Shown piece by piece: positions 1-12,200 of a stretch of DNA of 64,000 bases. The position numbers and the translations under genes were made by a program. Within the stretch, counting starts at the first letter, position 1; the number at the start of each line of letters is the position of its first letter. The notes below the pieces were generated by a model. It was not told the DNA's origin. It saw only the letters and a program-made list of their open reading frames with translations, and did no database searches. Source of the DNA: Mesostigma viride (Eukaryota > Streptophyta > Mesostigmatophyceae > Mesostigmatales > Mesostigmataceae); assembly GCA_009746045.1 (NCBI GenBank), contig RPFO01000744.1, positions 991,635-1,055,634 of the forward strand. The letters run 5' to 3'.

Positions 1-115
1 CGGCAACACTCCTTGAAGAAGGCGGAGGTCAGGGGGTCCACCTCCAAACATCATATTTATGGTACCCAATCATCACTAGATGGTTCCCATGTGCATTGGA
101 ACTGATACTCACTAG

Positions 116-961
116 CTAAAGTCTGTTTTTCAGGCTTTTGGACGTGCGAGTCCCCTTAAGCTGTGCCGCGATGGTGGAGGTGGTGGAGGTGGCGTGGTGC
201 TTGAGCAGGTCCGCCCAGGTCTGGGTGGGAGGGGCGTCGTCGCCTGGGCCAGCGGGGGCGGGCTTGGCGGCAATGTCCTTCACCGCCTGGGCGGTGATGC
301 CGGCGGTGTTCTGCATGCACTCGATGGCGATGGCGGAGTCCTTGAGGCGCTGGTCGATGTGGAGATCGAAGCTGGGCCTTGAGGGCGGCGGTGGAGGTGG
401 AGGTGACAGTGGAGGTGGAGGCGAGGAGGGTGGAGGTGGAGGTGGAGGTGGCGGTGGTGGAAATGTGAGGGAGCTCAGCAGCTAGCGTGCCTCCCATTGC
501 CGCCACATCTGTGGCAAAAAATCACGTGCTGCTCGAAAGCTTCCTGAAGGAGGGTGCGGATGATGGCTTCGGTGGCGAAGGTGGGTGGTGGTGGTGGGGA
601 AGCCCAGCCATCTCGATCGGCGTCGGAGCGCCCGAGGAGGGAGCAGAGTGCGAAGCGCTGGAGCCGGGGGCGATTCATGCGGAGAACTTTTGGGAGATCC
701 TCGGCAGTGTCGAAAGGCTGGCCACTTGGCCAGCGGCCGCGGTTGTGGGAGATGAGGTGCGAGCACAGGGCTACAAGCGAGGCGTGCGTGCCGAAAAACA
801 CGTCTTCCATGAAGGCTCCTGGGCGGCGAGCTAGTCCAGTAGCCATGTGCGTTGATGTCACAGGCGATCTCGTCCCAGTGCGGCTCGGCAGGGCGACTGC
901 GCTTGGGCTCAGGCGATGCAGATGGCCATGCAGGCAAGCCCGGGCCGGGCTGGGCGATCAC
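116..961 (-). CDS. Hypothetical protein, weakly supported, broken frames
   Basis: I do not recognise this. On the minus strand three overlapping open stretches read like protein in turn: the upstream one (about 861-475) contains a segment around PRLQRFALCSLLGRSD and a final CHRCGGNG; the middle is a Ser/Thr run made by the GGN repeat; the last (316-116) contains QAVKDIAAKPAPAGPGDD and ends KSLKNRL. The frames differ, so introns or frameshifts would be needed to join them. GC-rich composition keeps all six frames open by chance, and the plus strand gives Gly-rich runs over the same bases. No domain is visible. It could equally be non-coding GC-rich sequence. Confidence 0.22.
381..462. repeat. 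GGN/GGAGGT triplet repeat
   Basis: Imperfect GGT/GGA trinucleotide run, broken once near 404-410. It would read as poly-Gly on plus and Ser/Thr-rich on minus. Confidence 0.85.
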
Positions 962-1646
962 CAGTGCGCGGCTATAGTGTCACCGCTGCCTTCCGGACCT
1001 GAGGGCGAAGCTGCAGACGTATTTTCATTGCTTAACGCATTCGCCAGGCTGCGTTGCGCAGATGAGCGTTTGCTGGTCATATATTGCGTAACAGCTTCGG
1101 AAAATTATATCAGTGTGTGCGTCTAGCTTAGAAAGACGAAGCGATTGTGATATTCACAGCCGAATTCGGTGCCCAAACGTGAAAGTTATGAGCTCCGCTG
1201 TCAGCCATGGCTACCTCGTGGCTCGTCCGGCTCGTGGCGTGCACGTCTTGGGAGCACATGTAGTATGGAATGGATGGTGCAAGCTATCTAGGTCCTAGTT
1301 ACAGGGTTGTGGGCACCGCGGCCCGAATCGCTATGAATGCCATACGCGGTCACACACGGAGCCCCCACAGACTTTGGGGTGGTCTCCTTCATGCATCACT
1401 AAATTCATTGCATGCCATCTATCCTTGCGTAACCATCTGCCTCCATATTACAGACATTTGAACCAGGAGGCTGCCCGGGTGTGAGCCCGTCACGTCTAGT
1501 GTAGTGCTCACATGTCCATGCCGAGTCTATCACGAAAAGTCCACGGGTGCACTGGCGGCCCTGCCGCGCGCGGCCTGGGGCACGCCAGGTGAGGACATAT
1601 CGCCCACGCTGGGCGGGTTTGGTGCCAGCTAGTCTATCTGATGTGT
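962..1646. other. No recognisable gene
   Basis: Mixed-composition sequence with only short open frames. I see no domain, repeat array or element end in it. Part of it may be the 3' tail of the LINE that follows on the minus strand. Confidence 0.5.
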
Positions 1647-2690
1647 CTATACCTGATCTGTGCGGGCCAGGTGCCCGGCTAGGCCTAGGCGCCTGTGCCT
1701 AATAATGTGGGAAACATAGTGCAAATCAGCGTACAAATCCTCATTACTAATGTGCAAACCAAAGGGGATGTTAAGGGCCTTGCGCAGCATCTTGGTGACG
1801 TTTCCGTCGAGTCGTTGCTCCAGCTCCTGCGTCAGTGTCCAGGTCTCGGCGCCGTAGGTCAGGATCGTCAGAAGGACGACCTTGAAGAGCTTGACGATCC
1901 GGGGTAGGGCGGGGTTGCTCCGGCCACCAGCGGCGGTGGTCATGATGGAGTTGCGCCCACGTGATGCCGATCCGTGTCGTCAGGTCGTCCTCGCAGTCGG
2001 GAAGCCAACTGCCGAGCAGCTTGAAGCGACCTGAAGTAGGCCGGGTAGTTGACCTCGGTGTTGTCTAATTAAGAGGCGGAGTGTGGGTGGGCTGGGGCCC
2101 TGCCATGCCCGGAGGGCCAAGGCCTCCGTTTTGGTGCTGATTTCAAGACCAACCGCGCGAGCCTCGAGCGCCAGGCAGTCCAGCCAAAGTTGGGCAGACT
2201 CCGGCTTCTCGATGAGCGTGATGTCGTCGGCATAAATGAGGTCAGCTAGTAAATTCTGCTTGTTAGTCGGCCCCCCTTCCCCAAGCTCGTTCGTGATCGC
2301 TAGGCCAGGGGCACGGCCTGCAATGCTAGCAAAGCGAGCACGTGCCTGGCGCATAACATAATCCACTACAATAATAAACAGGTACGGCGACAGGACGCAA
2401 CCCTGCCACACGCCGGTCTGCAGTGGGCATGGCGGGGTAAAGCCATGTTGAGTGCGCACCGAAGTGGTCGACCCCTCATACAGCGTGCGGATGACGGTAG
2501 TAATCAGGGGGGTGGGGACGCGAGCGCAAGCAAGGACAGCCCATAGAGCGTCCCAGAGGACAGAATCAAAAGCCTTGATGAAGTCGACGAAGATCAGGAT
2601 GGCGGAAAATTCACCAGCTTGCAGGAGAGCGATTTCCTCGAAGAGGCGACGCGCGACGAAGATGGCCATGACGGTGTTGCGCCCAGGGTT
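1647..2690 (-). pseudogene. 5'-truncated LINE reverse transcriptase
   Basis: Minus-strand relic of a non-LTR retrotransposon. The first block (2669-2050) carries RT motifs in order: a DFIKAFDS palm motif, the VWQGCVLSPYLF motif and a YADD catalytic box. The reading then shifts frame near 2040 (giving LLGSWLPDCEDDLTTRIG) and again near 1945, where the C-terminal block 1943-1647 contains LTYGAETWTLT and IIRHRRLGLAGHLAR, typical of the post-RT region of APE-class LINEs. There is no endonuclease or ORF1, because homology stops near 2690 towards the 5' end, as expected from 5' truncation during target-primed reverse transcription. It is not functional. It lies just outside the E1 boundary. Confidence 0.88.
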
Positions 2691-3078
2691 ACGTAACCCT
2701 TACGTTTTGGTTTACGCGGGATTGCTCGTCTCCTGCCAAAGCTAAAGCTACTAAAGCTTGAGCTTCTGCAAAAACTCTCTATTGGCCCAACCATGCTCTT
2801 GCACTGATTGTACAGTAGGGGGTTATGAGGGCTTGCATGCCGAATGCCGACATGACACGAACTCGCAAGAGGGTCTAGAGAGGAGGGGTGACATCCAGCC
2901 AAGGGCCGTCCGCGGTCACAAAACCACCACCGCCGGCCAAAAAGGCCGGGCCCGCGGTCCAATCGTCACATGATGACGCGTGGACCGCAACCAGCACCCA
3001 ACGCTGCTGGTACCACGGCCGGGTAGCGGCGTCCAAGACCGGCCGTGGAGCCCGCCACCGGCAAGCCCGAGAGCCGGC

Positions 3079-3794
3079 TGTAGCGTGCCGGCTAGGGTCG
3101 AACCTAGTGAGCACGAGAAAGTTTGGCAAAAGAAATATGGTATAAAAAGATACGTGCAAAAGAGATAGATACCTAGGGTGGTTTGAAGTCCATACCTTCC
3201 GGCACATCTCTGCATGTGTATACGAGGTTGCCGACAGTCGATATCTAGAGCAATATTGGTGACATTGGGATATATATCGATGGATGTGTGTCCGATGGCA
3301 TAACGTAACGATGGTTACCACGGACATGGTTAGAGGTCGATCAGCCCTATGTTCGACCCGTAGCTCGGCACACTACAATGAACTTCAGGCCGTAACTTAG
3401 TGACGGGTGAATTTGGGCCACACGAGTGGATCAGCCAGCTGGTGCCGAGTGCCGACCTATAGTGGCACTCAGTGCTTGGCATAAAGGCGTGCGAGGACGA
3501 TGCACAAGACAGTCGTTCGTCAATCGCCGACTCACCCACCTCAGTTAATCTGAGCTACGAATCTATTCCTTTTAATACAATCATGTCCAACACATATCCT
3601 TGTACAACTGCAATTGCAAGAACCCAAGAAGGTAATCGTTATAATGCCTCTGGGCCTACGCTGTGATGACAGCAAGTAGCCCATAGCTTAGTGATTCCCC
3701 TTCCTACTCAGACAGGCAACAAACCGGGACGATGGTCCCGTAGATAGAAACGATCTTTCCCAACGTGCCTGGCCGATGGGTTTGGCACGTTACA
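3079..3794 (+). repeat. Gypsy 5' LTR
   Basis: 716 bp, TG...CA, repeated at 41001-41696 plus 49793-49806. A TATA-like box TATAAAAA lies at 3141-3148. The small ORFs in it recur in the other LTR and are not genes. Confidence 0.9.
3141..3148 (+). promoter_or_regulatory. TATA-like box in gypsy 5' LTR
   Basis: TATAAAAA about 60 bp into the LTR, conserved at 41063-41070 in the 3' LTR. It is the plausible U3 promoter, though close to the LTR edge. Confidence 0.4.
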
Positions 3795-3795
3795 C

Positions 3796-3807
3796 TGGTA
3801 TCTTAAG
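3796..3807 (+). other. Gypsy primer-binding site
   Basis: TGGTATC begins one base after the LTR and matches the start of the common initiator-tRNA-Met PBS (TGGTATCAGAGC). The match then fades into the tandem repeat. Confidence 0.6.
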
Positions 3808-4106
3808 CCGATGGGCTCAAAGTAATGGTTTCCATGTCTTAAGCCGATGGGCTCAAAGTAATGGTTGTCATTATCGAGCCGATGGGCTTAATATAATGAT
3901 TGTTATGTCTTAAGCCGATGGGCTCAATGTAATGGTTGTAATGTCATAAGCCGATGGGCTTAATATAATGATTGTCATATCTTAAGCCGATGGGCTCAAT
4001 ATAATGATTGTCATGTCTTAAGCCGATGGGCTCAATGTGATGGTTGTCATGTCATAAGCCGATGGGCTCAAAATATTGGTTGTCATGTCATATGCCGATG
4101 GGCAAG
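3803..4106 (+). repeat. Tandem repeat, about 36 bp unit
   Basis: About nine imperfect copies of a unit centred on TAAGCCGATGGGCTCA, in the gypsy leader. GCCGATGGG also occurs at the LTR edge where E2 inserted. Confidence 0.9.
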
Positions 4107-4595
4107 GACATTAGGCCATAAGTTGGGAATATGGTTGTGGCTTGACCTATACCTTTCATAAGTTATACTGCATTTTGATTTAGATGCAACCCTATTCAGG
4201 GTCCTAAACTTTGTAACATTATAAAATAAAACATTAGACCTTCTTTTAGCCGTGTATAAGGTGACCACGTACTAAGAGTAGGTCTAGGATTACTAATACT
4301 ACTAGGATTACTAATAATAATAGTACAAGTTGACCAGGAATCAAGAGTGGTTCTAGTAGGACTACTAGTAGTACTAAGTGCTATAAAGGTGAGTGTGTGT
4401 GTGTGTGGACTTGTCTAATAAGGGGTGGGTAGTTGGGGTGTGGTGACCCGTGACCCCGGCAGCCGGCCTCGAGTGCTGGACCTAAACACCTAATAGACTA
4501 GCACATCCAAAATCACACGGTACGAGTAGCACTTTGAAAACGATGGCGCACCGCGAGTTAATGCCTGTCAGAGCTTCCCTCGGATGACGATATAG
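4107..4595 (+). other. Gypsy leader, no gene seen
   Basis: A/T-richer sequence with ACTAATA/ACTAGGATTA repeats around 4285-4380 and a short GT run near 4393-4405. No gag, protease or RT motif is present where they would normally lie. Confidence 0.5.
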
Positions 4596-5230
4596 ATGTC
4601 CGGACGCGACGCTCGGGTCGTAGGCTCGCTCAACAACATGTACCATTGGACGATAGTCCGAGCACCCGTCCCGATGGGGGCGTGGGCCGTCCCGATGGGG
4701 GCGTGGTCCAAGATCATCATAGTCAGCCGGATGCAGCATCTGTCCCAGTTCGCCCCCTTTCGCATTCAATATGTGAAGGGGGAGGACAAAGTTGTCCCGG
4801 ACGCGCTTTCCCGCCGCGCAGACGATCAGTTCTATGAGGACTAGGATGTGCTGCACACCGTTTGTGTGCCCACCATGGGTCCAGCTGTCCCGCCGTATGG
4901 CGTGTCGGACGGATCGTTGACCTCAAGGTTCCTCTTCCATGAGCACCATACCACCCCTGACGTTTTGGCCCCTTGGCCCCGCGACGAGCACGAGGACGCG
5001 CCCACCCCGATGGGGGGGGAGGGGTCCCATCACCGGATCCCTCTCAGCCATGCGGTCCCACCAGTAGGCGGCTTTAGCCTCACACCACTTGGCGAGCCCC
5101 TTCTTGTCGACAGAAACTTCAGCTCCGTTGCGGACATCAATGCGCTCACGCGAACCATGGCTAGGCGAGTCACGACCTCGCAACCAGGCGACACCACCAT
5201 TCGCCAGGATCGAGCTGGTGTCCAAAAACC
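4596..5230 (+). pseudogene. Gypsy RNase H tail and start of integrase leader
   Basis: The segment 4740-4842 reads FAPFRIQYVKGEDKVVPDAL then SRR. This is the hallmark end of Ty3/gypsy RNase H (F-x-I-x-Y-x-x-G-x-x-N/D-x-V-x-D-A-L-S-R). Upstream of it the RNase H core, RT and protease are missing; 4596-4740 looks rearranged, with a duplicated CCCGATGGGGGCGTGG block. After a TAG near 4842 another open stretch runs to about 5230, reading into SKNQMSSFEDI where the LINE inserted; the same words, SSYEDI, recur on the far side at 17010. It belongs to the same pol as the integrase at 17039-18531. Confidence 0.75.
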
Positions 5231-5252
5231 AAATGTCCTCATTTGAGGACAT

Positions 5253-6528
5253 AGTCCTCGTTTGAGACGGGGGGGGTCAGGGGCGCGGTTTTGGCGCCAA
5301 AGTTGGTCCTAAGGATCCCTGGTGGGTTTTGGCGCGAAACTGGGATAGGTACTGAGCGCGCCAAGCCCCCGGGGTCGACAGGGGCCGACCGTACCTGGAA
5401 AATATGAGGCGAGGAAAAGTACCTACAACAGCAAGAACGTTGCAATGTAATCGAGTATTTTGTCGAGTGACGGCTATGGGGTCGTGCCAGTTCTGAGGCT
5501 TGCCTGAACGTTATAGGCCATTATTTTGCCCCGAATGAAGACAGAACTTTAGATCATCATCTAGTAATTTCGAAGATGCTGCTTTTGACGTGCAGGTGCT
5601 TTGTATATGTCGAAAATATTGTTCATGAACGGATTTTGGCATCGTTGAAGAAAATCTGGAAGCTGCGTGGATGGCATGATAGGTCAGTATACAGTTCGGT
5701 TTTACAATTTCTTTTTCCGCCCAGTAGCTGCGGATATCGCGAGTATGGGTTATGGTACGCTTCTGGGCTAATGGGCGACCCGGGCAACAGAGGGACCTGG
5801 GCAGTTAGATGGGTCAAAGAGTCTCCATTTTTCGTCGTGATATCGCAGTCACGCCTGGCGAAAACCAGGGCGAGCGCGAGCCATATTTTTCTTTTGCCGC
5901 AAGGCTGGGTGCTTCCCACGCGTCACCGTCCTTTAATATATATTTCTTGAGCTGTCCCGCGCAGCTGGCGGCCTGGGCGCACGTCAAGAACAAGGTTCCG
6001 GATGTCATCCGCAACCGCATGGTTCTAAATAAGCGTGTCAAGAGTATCGTAGCTTATAACTCCCGCAGACTTTATGATTCCGGTTCTTTTCAATGCCCAA
6101 CGTCGTGGTTGTGATTACGCCTATGCCCGGGGAACTTCAAGGAAGTTTGCTGGGCAATGCTTTCTTTTCCCGTGGTGTCACTGAAAAGGTAAACGGCCTA
6201 GCGTTGTCAAAACAGCAGCAAGTCGAAGTCACTGTGCTTAGTTGCAATGTGGTAGTTTGATTTTACACACATACTGCCTTGTTGCTGAAAACTTTTTCAA
6301 GGTCTGCTGGGATGTTGCCCATATGTTTCTAACGCTTTAACTCATGTCCAAGTGAACTAGACTGGCTTGGAAACTTGAGCTTGTGATGCTTACATTGTGC
6401 TTGTATTGCTATTTGTGCCTCTTTGCAGTATCTGCTTCATATATAATTGTATAATCATATATAATTGTATAAGTTTGAGTGATTTCACTCTGCTGTAAGT
6501 AATTATATTTTTTCCGGCCAGCACGGCG
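5253..6528 (+). other. LINE 5' region, no gene identified
   Basis: Begins with a poly-G stretch (5268-5280). It contains only short open frames on either strand and no recognisable domain or APE endonuclease motif. It becomes AT-rich just before the long ORF (6430-6510). Probably the 5' UTR. Confidence 0.45.
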
Positions 6529-8425
6529 GTGGCCACTGACCTGCGTCCTCCTGTGCTTGAGGGGTCCCTGGCGGCTCTCCTCCCTGAGGCTGTGGGACAC
6601 CCTGCGGCGACTCCTGTGGTGGGCCCCTGGTCGGCCGCGCTTGGGTCCCACGACTTCTCCGTTTGGCCCCCCACCAACATTGCGGGCGTCAGCGCGCTCC
6701 GGCACGCCACGTTCTCTTGGCTGTACTGCCCCTTGCTGTTGGACGCTGTCGGCTTGCACGCGGCGTTTCCTACGCTCCCACGGCCCCCTGAATTTAGTGC
6801 CCTTGTGGTTCGTGTCCGGCACATGCTGCAGGCAGCCTCCCCCCCTGTCCTTGCCTCCACGCTTTGGGGGTTTGTCCTCGAGGACTACCATGCCGGCGGC
6901 CGCCTGCCTTGGCACCTGCCCGCGGTGCGCCAAGAATGGCTCCTGAATCTGGACGCTCAAGTGGCGCAGGCGGTGGTGCTCTTTGCTACAGGGCTTGCCG
7001 TGCAGGCCCAGCAGGCCGCCCGTGCGACATATCTCGCTGGGGGGGCCACCGACCACGCCTTGCTCGATCGCCCTCAGCTGCACACGTTTCTTGCCTCTGC
7101 CGGGCCCGGCTCGGCCGGCCTTGTTGCGCAGGCCCACGGGCGCTTGACTACGGCGGTCACCCCAGCGCAAGCCGCCCGCCTGCGCGTTGACTTCGGGGCT
7201 CCTGTCACCGTGCACGCCGGCGACCTGGTTCTGTACGATGCGGGGGGGGGCGTGTTCTTGAGCTGAGCGCGGGTGCGGCCGTGCCCGCCATCTTGCACGA
7301 TGTGCTCGAGCTTGCGGGCATCCCCCATGTCTGGCACCCTGCTGGTCCGCGCCGCCGTCTTCTCTCCGCCGATGAGATCGCCCGACTGCCGAGCTGGGAG
7401 CTGGGGTGGGACGCGGCGCCCGCCCACTACGGGCCGGCCCACTTGGTGGATGTCACTGCCAGCGGCCCCTCCTGCCCCATCTGCTTGGACCTGCCTCGCC
7501 CTGGTGACGGTCTCTGCCGCCTCCCTGCTTGCGGCCACGTCTTCCATCACGCTTGCATCGCCACGAGCTTGCACGCGACCTCCGCCACCTGCCCCCTTTG
7601 CCGGGCCGCGGTCCTTTCCCCCTTGCCTCCTGGCGTTCTCCCGCTGGGGCCCTCGCCCGTGTCCGTGCGCCGCCAGTTCCACGCGCCTGCCCCGCCACCT
7701 GCCTCCCCTGTGCGTGGTCGTGGGTCGCGCGCCGGCTTGGCTGCCTCCTCCAGCGCCCCCCTCCCGGCCGTGGGGGCCGTCCCCGCGCCGGTCTTGTCCT
7801 CGGCTGCCACGAGCCCTGCTGACCGCCCGGCGGCCGGCCCCGGCCTGGGTTCCGCTGCAGCTGTAGTTCCTCTGGCTGAGGGTGCTCCCGACCCCTCCCC
7901 CTCTCGACCCGGGCCGGCCCCACCGGGTGGGCGCACCCCCTCAGATGGCTTCCATTATTGCCAAGTCGATGGTCCCCTTGGTGACCCGTGTGGCGCGCGC
8001 CTGCCCAACCGGAATTCGTTGCTGGTGCACATTCGGGCTTCCCACCCCCACATCACGGAGGCCGCCATGCGCGCCATGGACTGCTACCGCTGCCCGGCAG
8101 CCCATTGCCAGCGGATCTTTTCGATCCACGGGCGGTACCAGCATGAGCGGCAGTGCCGCCGCCAAACCCCCCAGAACGGCCTGCCCGGCGGCCCGGCGGC
8201 CGCACCGGCCTCCCGGTCCGGGGCGGCCCCTCGGTCGGCCCCTGCCCCTCCACCGGCATCGCAGGGTACGAGCGATCCGGGGGACCTCTCGGCAGGCTGG
8301 GCATTCCTGGCCACGCTCCCTTTTGCCGCCTGTGCGCGCAACCCTTGCATGACGCTCCCGGACGTCCCTCACCGCGCCCGGAGCTTGTTTACGCGGTGCG
8401 CCCTGCTTTCCCTGGCCCGGATGCA
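6529..8425 (+). pseudogene. LINE polyprotein N-terminus: RING-H2 plus two C2H2 fingers
   Basis: Residues start in an Ala/Leu-rich region of unknown fold (6529-7254). A frameshift in the G-run at 7241-7250 moves the reading into VLELSAGAAVPAILHDV. A RING-H2 finger follows (about 7472-7604): CPIC, then CGHVFHHAC, then CPLC, a complete C3H2C3 ligand set, the hallmark of E3 ubiquitin ligases. After a Pro/Ala-rich linker come two C2H2-like fingers (about 7948-8050 and 8083-8160, the latter CPAAHCQRIF...H...C), as in R2-class LINEs where they bind target DNA. The reading is cut after LLSLARM by a copia insertion at 8426 and resumes exactly at 13490. A RING in a LINE is unusual; whether it ligates ubiquitin is unknown. 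Confidence 0.75.
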
Positions 8426-8868
8426 AGTTAATAAACGAGTGGACCTCTCAATGCTCAATGGCCTAACGCATGTGTTTATTACAATAAATCACAAGCCCCG
8501 CACCCAACGTGCACAAGGGCATTTAGCATTGTCGACAAGCAACGCTCTGCCTGGCTGCCACGTCTGGAGCAGCCGACAGTGGCCGTTGGGCTCTGTGGTG
8601 CAGCCTGAGTGGCGCGACGCCACTGCTAGACTCTCAGGACCTTAGTCCAACATCCGACACCTCAATGTCAGTCCCGAGTGGGTACTGGCGACGCCGTACC
8701 GCCAATCCTACTTGGGTACTGGCGTCCGTCACCAGGACTCGGCTATCGAATAGTCTAGCCTGCCGAATCACATATAGCCGGGACTTCTGACCGAGCCTAC
8801 ACGTGCGAAACCCCAGAAAGCACATTGCTATCTGGTACTTAGCCTATGTCCACGACTAGAGGCTAACT
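8426..8868 (-). repeat. Copia 3' LTR
   Basis: Direct repeat of 13047-13489; 443 bp. A 63-codon open frame inside it (8825-8634) recurs in the other copy and is an LTR shadow. Confidence 0.92.
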
Positions 8869-9233
8869 CCAGTTTTATTCTTTTTTTTTTTTTTTTTTTT
8901 TAAGGCATCAGTGCTGCACCTCCAGTTTTTATTCCTTTTTGTTTTTTTCAGGTACTTGGCAATATCATGAATAAGACATTGGTACAGGAAAACTCATATC
9001 AGACCACAATGGACGTTGTGAATTAAAGCGCCCACAGACCCCATTGCCTTTAAATCTGACAGTGTCTTTGAGGTTTCTGAACCTAGGATCCCCTGTTTGT
9101 ACAAGTCAGTGGAGTGATGAGTGGCTATGGAAAAACCAGGGGGCACATCAAGAAATTATTATGTTTGTTGCCAAGTTGCCACCAGCTGGGAAAGACCATA
9201 GTCTGCACCATTAGTCTGGAGTGCCCTATTTCA
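8869..9233 (-). other. Copia 3' non-coding region with A-rich tract
   Basis: On minus, a long A-run (plus T-run 8878-8901) followed by GAATAAAACTGG abuts the LTR. This may act as the plus-strand primer in place of a classic polypurine tract. No gene is seen. Confidence 0.5.
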
Positions 9234-12200
9234 TCATCCATTTGTCTGACTAGACAGATAGGGATTCATTGCATCACACAGAAGCTGGTACTGGGTTGCT
9301 GCTAATGACGGAATCTTGGTCAATGCGTCAGCCAGGTTCTCCTCGTCTGGCAGATGCTGCCAGCTGGAAAAATAGCTTGTTTCCTGTTTCAAAATCACCC
9401 AGTCCAGATCAGTATGCACAGCAGCAGTCACAGATTTCTTGTTAAGGAAACTAATGACTGACTGACTGTCAGTGTGTAAGTGAGCATGCACATCAGCCTT
9501 GCTGCCAGCCTGAGTTTGCAACCAGGTTAGTATGTGCTGAAGGGATCGAGCATGCTGCACAGCAGACACCACCGCACGGCACTCAGCAGAGTTACTGCCA
9601 ACAGCTTTTCTGCGATGCAATCTGCTGTACCACGACACCATGGACATATAGTCTCCCTTGTTGGTAAGGAAGAACACCCCAGCCTCCCTGGCATCCATTT
9701 TTGTTATGACCCTACTCTCCATGGAGCTGTCCATCAGACAGTTAATGTGAATATCTTCCATGAGGTTGAGTGGATGAATGACAAGGGAAGGTCCAGCCTT
9801 TAGTAGCTTCTGGAGATCCTTAGGTTTCATGGTTTGTAATACTGTGTCATCAATCCTGCTGACCACTGCCAGATGAGGTGCACAGATAGCACTCAGCCAC
9901 CCTAATTTTCCTTTGACAGTAGCACACATGTGAGCAGGAATGCACGGAATATCAAGCAGCTCTAGGCATTCTTCTAAGTACTGGGCAGGCGGGGATAGAG
10001 TACACACCCACTGTTCCTGTTGCTCTTCCAGTGCTAGCATTATGCCACAGAACTGTAGGGGTTCTGGCCCCAGCTCTGTCTGCTTTCCAATCTCATATGA
10101 CTGCTGAACCTGCTGAATGAACTTGTCAACTTCAGCTCTTGGTCCACAAATCAGTTGGTCATCACCATGCCACACAAACAGGAGCAAGCCAGAGGGTGTG
10201 GGCACAGCAAAGAGACAAGGGTCCAGATCATCATAAGTGGCATTAAGTTTCTTGAACACCTCTTCTGCTGATTTTCTGAAGATAGTGGGAGCACTTTGCA
10301 AACCTTCCACCCCTAGATTTAGGAGTAGATATGGCTCATCAATATCATGTGCCCATGCAGCAGGGGTGGGAACCACATAGACCTGACCCTTCCACACATC
10401 TTGCGCTTTATCAGGGTCCCCTCTAAGGAAAGCCCTTTTGATATCAGTAGCTTTGCAGGCATAATCTTGGCCAGCATTGAGATGGTGGAGGAAGACAGAG
10501 AGCAGTATCCTGAGGGATGTTTGCTGCAGCCCAGGAGTGTAGAGTTCACCCTTGGACAGTTTTGACATGCCTTTTAATTCTGTCACACATGGCCTAGCAT
10601 GATATATAGGTGAGCCTACTGGCTGTGCCTTGTGTTTTAGCACAAACTTGAGTCTCAACTTTTTGGCACCTTCTGGAATTTCCCAGACAGGAGTGACAGG
10701 TGGCTTATAGTCAGGATGCTTAGGGTTTGGCAGCACCCACTCTTCGCGGGCTTGGTGCCTAATGGCTTGGATCCATTTTTGAAACCCTTTTTGTGTTTTG
10801 CATTGTTGGATTAGAGCATCATAGTTGTGAGGAGAGTGCATGGCTAAGTCCCACTTTCCAACCCCAAAGGACTGCGGGTGTGGCCTTTGATTGTGCACCT
10901 TTTTCTCTAGGTCAGGGATTTCACCTGGCCCATATTTGATGTTAATGGCCTTGATATAGGCATCTAATCCATGAACCAGTTGGGACAATGGAATCTTGTA
11001 GTGATCCAAGGGAATGGCTCCTACCCCAGTCACACGCAGCTGGCTAGCAGTGATGGTGACACCTGGGTAAGAGATAAAGGGTTCTCCCAACAAAGCATTG
11101 CCCATGTACCCTTCCACTACCTGGAAAGGTGTCTGGATGCCAAGTATGGGGATCATTACTTGACCCAACACATCTAAGGTTGTTTTGCCTGAAAAATCTT
11201 GCACCTGTGTCCATGGTGAGGGTGCAAGTTGCAGACCAGGAATGGCTTGTGCACTGATCACACTGACCTGTGCCTGAGTGTCCACAGCTAGGATGCAGGA
11301 TTCCTGGCTATAATCGGAGCACACAGCAGAGACCTTGGCCAAACCTGAGGCTTGTTTAGCCTTGCTCTTGTGAGCCTTATGCAGAGCTGCCAGGGCTTTT
11401 TCTAGCTTGGATTTGAACTCAGCTGGATTGCCTTTGTTTTGCTCTGGTACCTCATGCCTGGTTGAACTCTGCCCAGAGGGACTTACACCAGGTTGTGGGG
11501 TGACACGTACCTCACTGAGGGGTGGAGGAATGACAGAGGGTGTGGTAGTGCCATCATCAGCTCCTGGTGTTGGAATGCTGGGTGGTTCTGCTTGCTCACC
11601 AGAGTTAAGGAGGGAATCCATGTTCAAGGACTCTTCCCCTGGCACGTCTGCCAAAGGAGGGAAATACTTCTTAACTCTATGACTGCTCACCCTGTGTTTT
11701 CTCCCTGTTTCCAAACTTCGAATATCCATATTTTTTCCTTTTTTGGTCATTCTTAGAACAGTGCACGGACCATACCACATGCCTGTCTTGCCATGTTTGG
11801 TTTCTTTGAAATATAGGACTTGTTCACCCAGTTGGAATACTGTTCTGGGGTGTGTTATGTCCTTTTCAGCTAGCTTATCAGCCACTTTAGCTCTTACTGT
11901 GTTATACAGAGCTAATACCTCTGGAGGGTACACACCTGCCTGTAAGCCAATGGGAAGGATTTCCCCCCATGGTGCATGCAACACAGGTCTAAGGTTAAGT
12001 GTAGCACAGATTTCACTGCACCACAGTGCACCCTTGGTGACACGGCCCTGCAGCACCCTTGGTGACACGGCCCCTCCAACCACCCTTTGGCTCAAATCAG
12101 TGCCAGGGGTGGGGAGGGTATGTGCAGGGAGTGCAGGCGTTTCTGTTGCCTGCATCTTCTCCTGCAGCTTGGTCAGCTGCAACAGGAGGGAATTGAGTTG

